Part shown: positions 56,633 through 64,000 of the stretch, piece by piece
Numbering within the stretch: the stretch's first letter is position 1
Layout: every line of letters starts with the position of its first letter
Origin: Acanthamoeba castellanii str. Neff
Lineage: Eukaryota; Discosea; Longamoebia; Acanthamoebidae
Length of the DNA: 64,000 nucleotides
Assembly (NCBI RefSeq): GCF_000313135.1
Contig: NW_004457268.1
Location: forward strand, 386,194-450,193
Reading direction: 5' to 3'
Translations under genes and position numbers: made by a program
Notes under the pieces: model-generated
Told to the model about the DNA's origin: nothing
Databases searched by the model: none
Seen by the model: only the letters and a program-made list of their open reading frames with translations

Positions 56633-59423
56633 TCAGTAACGGCAGCGAGGCCGGGGTGGCGGTCGCGCCCCGCTCTTGGTCACGCTCTTGTTTCGGGGGA
56701 GCTCGCCCGATATCGATCGCATCTTCTGCGCCGTCGGGGGCCGGCCGGTAACGGCCGTGGAGCGTCGGGCCATCTCCGCCACCTGCGCGCCCGACGACGT
56801 CGGGCAAGGGCTCTGCCGGGTCAGCGGAGGCAGCCGCGGGCTCAGCAGCTGCGCCAGTCGATCTCGCGGGCTTTGTGACGGGCTCAGGGCCGTGGGCGAC
56901 GTTGGCGAAGATCGTGGCGACAGCGATGATGGTGGTTCGTCCCGGTTGTGGTGGCGGTGGTTGTGGGAAGCGGATGAAAACCTGCGCAGGGTGAGGGAGT
57001 GGAGGAGGTGCTTCCGCCTGGTCTCCTTGTCCTTCTGCTGCCTCTCCCGCTTCTCCTTCTTCGCTTGACCGCCTTCCTTGGCCGCCGCCGGCTCCGGCGA
57101 GGTGCTGCTGTCCGCCGACAGAGGCTGGTGGTGGTGGTGGCGGCTGGCGACGGCGGGGGTGCTGCGGCTGGCCTGGGCCTGGTCCAACTTGCGTTGGCGC
57201 AGACGACCGCTCTTGACCCGACTCAACCGGCCTGTGGGCTCCTCGGCGGACTGAGTCAGCTCCTCGACGCTCGGAAGCGGAGCCGAGTGGGAGAACGATT
57301 GAGTGTAGAACCGACGAGGCGACAAGGCCAACGACGGGTAGGATGATGATGACGATGAAGACGATGGTGATGAAGAGGAAGAAGATGATGATGAAGATGT
57401 GGAAGTCGGGAGAGAGGGAAGCGGGGAGGGGTCGGAGTCAGAGGTGTCGGGGGAGCGCTTGAGGAGGTTGCGATCGCGCAGCAGCCGCCACACGCCCTGC
57501 GACTTCTTGCTGGGCTTCCACGACTTGCGCTGGTCTGCACTCGGCCCAACATGTTCAACGTGAGTCGCGACACACGACGTGTGGACGACCAATCGGGTGC
57601 GGCGCGCGAGTGTGGGCCACATATTGAAGACATGTAGAGGCTTGGTAGAGGGGTGTACCGACGAGGTCGGGCTCGGCAGCGAGGAGGGCATCGATGGCGT
57701 CCTGGATGGCGGCCATCCAGGCCACCTTGTCCTCGGCCTTCTTCGTGTAGAGGGTGAGGGGCTTCTCAAAGGCCACCAGCACCTGGAACGCGTTCTTGAA
57801 CTCTGTCCCCTCCCGTTAGCCTGGCAGCGTTGCACATCAATACAACACAACAGGTGGCTGGCTGGCTAGCGTACCATCCGAGTCTGGAATGCTGCGCACG
57901 AAGCATTCCGCCAGATTGATCTGCTCTCGAGCGGAGCGGATTCCGGTCGTGTGCGTGTGCGTGTGCGTGTGCGTGTGCGTGTGCGGTGGTGCGTGTGCGG
58001 TGGTGCGTTTGCGTGCGTGAGCGAGAGTGGCAGTGGGAAAAGCGGACCGAGGAGGAGCCGTACGGTGCCCTTGTAGCGCAGGAGGGAGAAGGACTTGAGG
58101 GACCGATGGGCGTAGACCAGCACATCGGAGAAGAGGAAGATGGTGCAGTTCACCGCGAATGACGAAGACAGCTTGAGCACCACCCCCTCCCTCAGCAACA
58201 CACGGTCCGGCGTGGCCAGCACCTGCTCCACACAAACGCAAACGCAAACGCAAAAAGATGACGTCAGCGCCACATTAACCATGCCAGTTGTGGGTGTAGA
58301 GAGGAAGAGTACGGGGCAGGAGAAGAGCTGGCTCTGGATGTGGTAGATACGGTTGCGGTTCTCCATGCGCTTGAGCTGGTCGTCGATCCGAGTGGCGGTC
58401 TCCTGGAGCTGCTCCAGGGCCTCCCGCAGCAGGCCCTGGTCGGGATGGCCCGCGGGCGTCTTGGCCGCCAGCGCCCCCAGCAGCATCAGGTACCGCGGCA
58501 GCCGCTGGATGGGCAGAATCAGCCTCGAGCCTGTCGACACACACACAACACACCACACACAACTCGCACGCACACACGCACACACGCACACACGCACGCA
58601 CACAACACAACACACGCACAAAGACTTGAGATGTAAGATATGTGATATCGCGGCCAGGTCGTTGGTTGGCTGCCGGGTGAAAACTGAAACAAGCCAATCG
58701 TTTTGCGTCGATGACGTACCCAGGGTGAGTGCCTCGCAGCCGAAGCCGCCGACCTGCACTTGGTCGAGTAGGAACTGCTTGAAGCCGGCGTCCTGGCGCT
58801 CCAGCGTGTCGACCGTCTCCACGGCCCGGTCGTAGTTGTGGTAGTACTCGTCGTAGACCTGCAACGACGGCACCTGCGCATTCCACGCCACCAACATCAT
58901 CAGAAAAGAGAATCGTGGGCGCACTCTCTGTGTTCAGTTCTCTCGCGAAGTCTCACACACGCACGCGCGACCGAAACCCAGCACAGGGAAATGAGGAGCA
59001 CGCACCAGACGAAGGAAGACATCGCCGAGCTGCTGGTGTGGACCCCACCAGTGCAGGCGGTCCTCGAGTGCGGCGAGCAGCTCGGAGCTGATGGCCCACA
59101 GCCGTTCGATGTTGCCGAACATGTGGCCCAGCTGCTCCTCGGCCACCAGTCCTTGCACCCGCAGCGGCTGCAGATAGGTCTGTGCTCATGCCAACCACCG
59201 CCAATCACATAGAGACAATAGGGTCAGTGGTCAGACGTGCGGCCGTGCCCCGTTACGGGGGCAGCTCAGAGAAAGTGACGTCGGGGTGGGGCCAACATGC
59301 CTGGACGAGTACTGTGATGTTGGCGACGTAGGTGCGCTCGGTGTCGAGCAGTTCGCGGGCCACGTCCCGCCTCTTCCTCTCTTCCACCTCATCGACCATC
59401 AAGACCTCGTCTGCTGCTTCCAT
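56633..59423 (-). CDS. Rho guanine-nucleotide exchange factor (DH-PH)
   Basis: A predicted activator of Rho/Rac GTPases controlling actin. Exons start at about MEAADEVLM (ATG 59423). The DH domain begins RDVARELLDTERTYVANITV and continues with GHMFGNIERLWAISSELL, YDEYYHNYDRAVETVDTLE and FKQFLLDQVQ. Its hallmark helix is ILPIQRLPRYLMLLGALA. A PH domain follows: VLLREGVVLKLSS, CTIFLFSDVLVYAHRSL, LTLYTKKAEDKVAWMAAIQD. The C-terminal third (57540-56633) is disordered: a basic patch (RKSWKPSKKSQGVWRLL), a long Ser run near 57320-57400 and a Ser/Pro/Arg tail ending PPPRPRCRY. The stop could lie further downstream if another intron exists. An upstream in-frame ATG at 59540 is possible. Confidence 0.85.
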
Positions 59424-59961
59424 GGCCGGCCTCCAGCCTTGTCGAGCAGCTGCCGGTTCAACGTCAGTGTCGGCACGAGTGAGCTCCAAGACCTGCCAAA
59501 ACAGGACACATACGGTGGCCATACCAGGTATGCTTCCCAAATCAAGGCCAACGGCCTATTTGCCAAATAGGCATCGCAGACCACTGCACACCCTTTGTGA
59601 GGAAAGGAAGAGCTTGCAAGTAGTAGTGTGGGTGCCCTACACCAAGGCAAGAAGAAGTGTGAGTGGTGAAAGGGTGTTGGCCTTGTGCTGTGCTCAAGTG
59701 AGAACAAGAAAAGTTGCTTGCTGTTCCTGCCTCTTTTGTGCGGACGGGCGTTGGGTGTTGATCTCTTTTTCTTTATTCTCTTATCCGATAGTTTGAATTG
59801 TTGTCTCTGTGTGGCTGGCTCTGCTTGCCTTCACTCGACATCGCCACCGGCAACGCGGCCCTGATCCGATAATCAGGGGTATACCCTTCCATCAGATTCT
59901 CTCTTAATTTCCACAACCTCAATTCATCGCATTTCGACGCACATTTCTCCATAGAGCGACT
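59424..59961. other. Divergent promoter region between RhoGEF and DEP-kinase genes
   Basis: A spacer of about 540 bp of relatively low GC. It contains a perfect 9-bp-arm palindrome at 59554-59572. No gene is supported. The open frames here are short and unlike any family. Confidence 0.55.
59554..59572. promoter_or_regulatory. Palindrome GCCTATTTG-C-CAAATAGGC
   Basis: Two perfectly inverted 9-bp arms with a single central base, in the divergent spacer about 130 bp upstream of the RhoGEF ATG and 390 bp upstream of the kinase ATG. The geometry fits a dimeric DNA-binding protein site, though function is inferred only. Confidence 0.35.
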
Positions 59962-62900
59962 ATGGAACCGATCAACATACACCGGCGGCCCTCCACAAGC
60001 CGTGCCGCTGAGGATGGCCCGTCCTGGGGCGGGATGGCGGCTTCGGCACCCACGCCCAACGCCTTTCCGCCTCACCACGGACATGGACACACGGCCTCCA
60101 CATCGCCCCCTACTTCGGGCTCCTCATCATCGTCATCCACAACCCCGCCCTCATCGTGGGGCAGCAGCAGCATCGTCGATGTCGGGGGGCGCGATTCGCT
60201 CTACTTGTCATCATCGCCAGCATCGCGCGCCTCCCTGCGCTGGTCGCACCAGGAGCTCCGCCCCTCGGCCCAGGCCACCCTCGCTACTCGGCACGCCACC
60301 CAGATCCTGCACGCCCCCGACCACGGCGGCCGCAGCTCCACGTCGGTCGAACTCCGCCAGGGCGATAGTGATGGTGAATCAGATGAGGCGCTCGGAGACG
60401 AATCCGAGGCATCAGGGCTTGCAAATGGAGGAGGAGCCAAGCAGCCGCCGGCACACATCGTGCGGCGCACGTCAACACTGTTCGAGAAGAAGAAGGCGAC
60501 GCGTGCGGCGCACAGCCTGACCCTCCCCAGTGCCGGCGGCAAGGTGACGGTGGACGTCGAGGAGCTGGTGGCCGACATGTGCCACCCGGCCACCGGCGTG
60601 CCCGTGCGCGACCGCAAGTGGCGCCTCCGCACCTACCGCAAGTGCTTCGTCGGCTCCGAGGCCGTCGACTGGCTCATGCTCAAGCTCAAGCTCGACGGTA
60701 CCGTCTCGTCTTTTATTATTATTTGTATATTAAAAGAGACTAATATTTATTCATTTAATCATTCTATTTGTTTGCATCCGTACTCTTTGATTTGTTATTT
60801 GTTTGTTTTATTGTAAAAATATATATATTATTGTTGCGTAAAGAATGTGTTGCTGACTGGTACACGCGAAAAAATATAAAAAAAAACTACGGCTGGGTGC
60901 AGACCGGTCGGACGCGCTGTCAGTGGGGCAGGAGATCATGCGGCTGCAGTACTTCCGCCACGTGGTGGACGACACGCGGCAGTTCGAGGACGGGTTCCTG
61001 TTCTACGCGTTCCTGGGCACGGGCAGCACCGTCGAGGAGGCCCTCGCCGTGCGCAGCACCGAGGAGCTGGTGGCCCTCCTGCGCCAGCCCGACTCGGGCC
61101 TGCCCGTGCTCGACCGCAAGTGGCACTTCAAGACCTACCCGGCGTGCCTGGTCGGCTCCGAGCTGGTCGACTGGCTCATGTCCCACCTGCCCCTCCGCTC
61201 GCGTAAGGAGGCGGTCCACATCGGCAACCGCCTTCTTAACGAGGGCTATCTCGACTCGGTGGTCGAACCGGGCAAGCCCTTCAAGGACCACTTCCTCTTC
61301 TACGCCTTCGGGCCGGGACCCTCGTCGTCGTCGTCTTCATCATCGTCTCCCTCGTTGTCCCTGTTCTCATCGTCGGCGTCTTCGATGTCGTCGTCGTCGC
61401 TCACGCTGTCGACGTCGGGCGAGGGCCTGAGTACGCGAAGCGCCGGCGGTGGCGGCGATGACGAGAGCGAACCGTGCCTGGAGGACTTTGAGCTGCTCAA
61501 GGTGCTCGGCGTGGGCGCCTTTGGCAAGGTGCTCATGGTGCGCCGCAAGAAGACCGGCGCCATATACGCCATGAAGGCCCTCAACAAGAAGGACGTCGCC
61601 GGATCCGAACGCGTACGCCTGTCCTCTCTTGGCCTGCGCTCGAGCCTTGGCCACTTTTTGTTGACACACACCACACAACACACACACACGACACACAACA
61701 CCACAGGCGGTGCGCAACCTGAAGGCGGAGAAGAACATCCTGTGCAACGGTCACCCGTTCCTGGTGCACCTCCACTACTCGTTCCAGACGCCGGAGAAGC
61801 TCTATCTCGTGATGGACTACATCGGCGGCGGCGACCTCTTCTTCCACCTCCGGCAGAGGGGCCGGTACACCCTCCACCCCGTCATTTTTTGCACTTTCTC
61901 TTTTTCTCTTTTTTTTTTTGGCGGCCGGCTGTTGGCTGACCAACCGCGTGGGTGGTGTATATGTGATGGTGGTGGTGATGATGATCAGATTTTCGGAGAA
62001 GGAGGGCGCGTTCTTTGCGGCGGAGGTGGTGTTGGCGCTGGAGTACCTGCACTCGTACGGCATCGTCTACCGAGACCTCAAGGTACCACCGCCAAAAGCG
62101 AGCAGCGCACGTGGGAGGTGGTGCGGAGGAAGAAAAGAGACCGGACCGCTAACCCTCGAATACCCCTCCCCCCTCCCCCCCGATCGACCTCAAAAGCCCG
62201 AGAACGTGCTCTTCGACAAGGACGGCCACGTGTGCCTCACCGATTTTGGCATCAGCAAGGAGATTGGCGAAGACAAAACAAAGGTACCATCAATCGTCGC
62301 AAAACGCACGACACGCAATGACGGTGTGGGTCCTCATCTTCTCTCTCTCTCTCTCTCGTGTGTGTGTGTGTGTGTGCAGACGTTGTGCGGGACGCCATCG
62401 TACCTGGCGCCCGAGATTTTGCGCGGGGAGGCCTACGGCGAGTCCGTGGACTGGTGGAGTCTGGGCGTGCTCGTCAATGAGATGGTCACCGGACGAAACC
62501 CCTTCCGCTCCAAGGTAACATCACCACCCCAATCCCATCTCCTTCTCCACTATTAGTGGAACTTGCGGAATGTCGGATCGCTGATCGACCGTGCTGCTGG
62601 CATTCCACACCACACCACACCACCACACCACATTCCAGAATATGCACCAGACGATGCAGTGGATCATGCACAAGCAGCTCAGCTTCCCCGACGGGATCGA
62701 CGGCAAGACCATCGACTTCATCACCAAGCTGCTCAACCGGGATGCACGCCAGCGCCTCGGCTGTGGCCTCACCGGTACACACCGCCCTCTTCTTCTTCAT
62801 CAGCATCTTTGCCATCATCGTCATCATTTCCCATCATCGTCGTCGTCGTCGTCGTCGTAGTCGTGGCCTGACGTTAATGGTGGCGTTGGTGTTTCAGGTG

Positions 62901-63166
62901 CGCGGGAGGTGAAGCTGCATCCGTTCCTGAAGCACATCGACTGGGCCGACCTGGCGGTGAAGAAGGCCAAGTCGCCGCTCAAGATCAACCTCACCACGGA
63001 GACCGACACGGCCTACTTCTCGTCCGAGTTCACGCGGATGCCCCTCTCCGACGAGGCCCCCTCGCGGCCCCGCAAGTCGTCGCCCGCCTCCGCCGCGGCG
63101 CCGGCCAGCGTCGACAAGCAGTTCGTGGACTGGGACCACGCCGCCCCCACCTCCGACCTCCTCTGA
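59962..63166 (+). CDS. AGC-family protein kinase with two DEP domains
   Basis: A Ser/Thr kinase. The N-terminal 170 residues are Ser/Pro/His-rich and disordered. Two DEP domains follow: the first (about 60555-61030) with [20 protein letters not shown], the second (about 61080-61310) with [20 protein letters not shown] and HFLFYAF. After a Ser-run linker the kinase domain starts at [20 protein letters not shown]. The catalytic Lys is in YAMKALNKK, the HRD region is YRDLKPENVLF, the DFG is in [10 protein letters not shown], and the activation loop has [14 protein letters not shown]. The C-tail begins [13 protein letters not shown], with FVDWDH near the end as a possible acidic hydrophobic motif. 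All catalytic residues are present, so it should be active. Exons run to TGA 63164-63166. Confidence 0.92.
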
Positions 63167-63477
63167 TCTGCTCGCGGCCCTGACATACTTAACTTATTTA
63201 TTTGTGCTTTCCTCCTTATTTATTATTCTTTTTGGGCTCCCTGTACACACTACACTACACTAGACTTCTTGTTGTTTTGTTCTCATTGTATGTTATGTTT
63301 AACTATTAAAGAACCCAACAAAAGAACAAAACAACACCAACCCAGACTGTGCGACGCGCGGGCGCCAAACCACAAACACCAAACACCTTTATTTGCGGAC
63401 AAATTAACTCAACTAATGCCCAGGTGTAGGTCATTCGCCCAACAGACCCACCAGCAGCACCGCCAGCAGCAGCAGCC
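63167..63477. other. Intergenic spacer after the kinase gene
   Basis: A 311-bp gap. It is AT-rich near 63190-63320 with TATTAAAG-like bases, consistent with a 3' UTR and the promoter of the next gene. No gene seen. Confidence 0.55.
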
Positions 63478-64000
63478 ATGGCCGACACGCAAGAGCACCA
63501 CCAGGAGGAGCAGCCCCAGGAGGAGCAAAAGGAGGAGCAACTGCATTTGGAGGCCGAGGAGAGAGAGGAAGTGGAGAAGGAGAAGGAAAAGGAGGAAAAG
63601 GAAAAAGGCGGAGGAGGAAGAGGAGAAAGAGGAAGCGGAGGAAGAGGGCAAGAAGGGGGGCGAGGAGCAGCCCAGGGGAGGTGAGTACCGGTACGAGATG
63701 CCGCAGTGGCAGTGGTCGCACCACTGGCAGCGGCGCGAGCGGCGGCTCTTCCTCGAGCTGTGCGCCCGCGCGCTCGACCGCTGCGAAGACACCGACGGAA
63801 CTCTCCGCCCGCGCGTACGTCCATTTCTTGTTTTATCCATTTTTAGACAATTTAACACGCGTTCTATGCCTACATTTTCCCTTTTTAGTCAAATTGGAAA
63901 ACGAAATAACAATGAATGTGACTAAATTATATTCTAATTACCAGGTGGGAGATGTGAAGAGGCTGGAGCGCGGGTGGCGGTTCATCGTGGAGAACCTGGA
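63478..64000 (+). CDS. 5' part of an unrecognised acidic protein, frame break suspected, runs off the window
   Basis: An ATG in good context (GCAGCCATGG) at 63478 opens a Gln/Glu/Lys-rich frame. In the AGGAGG/A-run region near 63600 the Glu/Lys character passes to the next frame. That frame continues through EYRYEMPQWQWSHHWQRRE, LFLELCARALDRCEDTDG, a GTACGT donor (63814) and an exon from 63945 (VGDVKRLERGWRFIVENLE) to the window edge. Staying in the first frame gives a Gly/Arg-rich end and an early stop. A one-base indel in the purine run, or a short intron I cannot define, would reconcile them. No family recognised. Confidence 0.5.

Noticed and set aside
1..64000. Prokaryotic features (operons, Shine-Dalgarno sites, CRISPR, insertion sequences)
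   Set aside because: Pervasive phase-consistent introns and eukaryote-specific genes rule out a bacterial context. No CRISPR-like spacer arrays or transposase/IR pairs were seen.

Overview
The window is a gene-dense, GC-rich and CpG-rich stretch of a eukaryotic nuclear genome. Nearly every gene is split by short introns (about 40 to 330 nt) with GTAC-type donors and AG acceptors. Intergenic gaps are small and genes lie on both strands. The gene set (coronin, a 34 kDa calcium-regulated actin bundler, retromer, THO, NELF and EMC subunits, a neurofibromin-type RasGAP and a front-end desaturase) together with the base composition points to a free-living amoebozoan, most likely Acanthamoeba. That assignment is inference from gene content and composition, not from a database match.

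Layout: 1-873 end of a low-complexity His/Gln/Ser-rich protein. 1153-3265 cystathionine beta-synthase. About 3350-7114 is a sharply different island: only five CpG dinucleotides were found by eye in about 3.8 kb. It holds a degenerate 37-nt minisatellite and an unrecognised minus-strand gene with a self-consistent seven-exon model. 7126-12740 HEATR6-like HEAT-repeat protein. 12912-15617 (minus) MFS transporter. 15837-17993 PEX16. 18181-18785 (minus) Bet1-type SNARE. 19200-20940 coronin. 21140-23529 (minus) FBXO3-like F-box/ApaG protein. 23638-24206 EMC5. 24412-26691 zinc transporter. 26855-28584 SEH1. 28756-30884 METTL2/8-type tRNA methyltransferase. 31035-32234 VPS29. 32465-33588 (minus) gamma-carbonic-anhydrase-like protein. 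33741-36926 THOC5. 37138-46649 (minus) neurofibromin. 47104-48771 (minus) NAMPT. 49156-49560 small nuclear-type orphan. 49831-50653 actin-bundling protein (with a frame break). 50949-52821 cytochrome b5-fused desaturase. 52927-56172 NELF-C/D. 56633-59423 (minus) DH-PH RhoGEF. 59962-63166 DEP-DEP-AGC kinase. 63478-64000 start of an unrecognised acidic protein that runs off the window.

The genes are housekeeping and signalling genes placed side by side, not a pathway cluster. Loose themes are actin and small-GTPase control (coronin, neurofibromin, RhoGEF, actin bundler), membrane traffic and organelle biogenesis (PEX16, Bet1, EMC5, VPS29) and gene expression (SEH1, THOC5, NELF-C/D, METTL). Several neighbours are divergent with only about 110-220 bp between start codons, so shared promoters are likely.

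The most unusual content is the CpG-depleted island with its intact-looking orphan gene. Others are start codons that sit alone in their coding exon (SEH1, VPS29), frame-supported GC-AG introns, a gamma-carbonic anhydrase lacking active-site residues, and recurrent GTGTCGT-type tracts inside introns. No tRNA, rRNA, CRISPR or recognisable transposase was found by reading. Exon boundaries were inferred by eye from splice signals and frame continuity.
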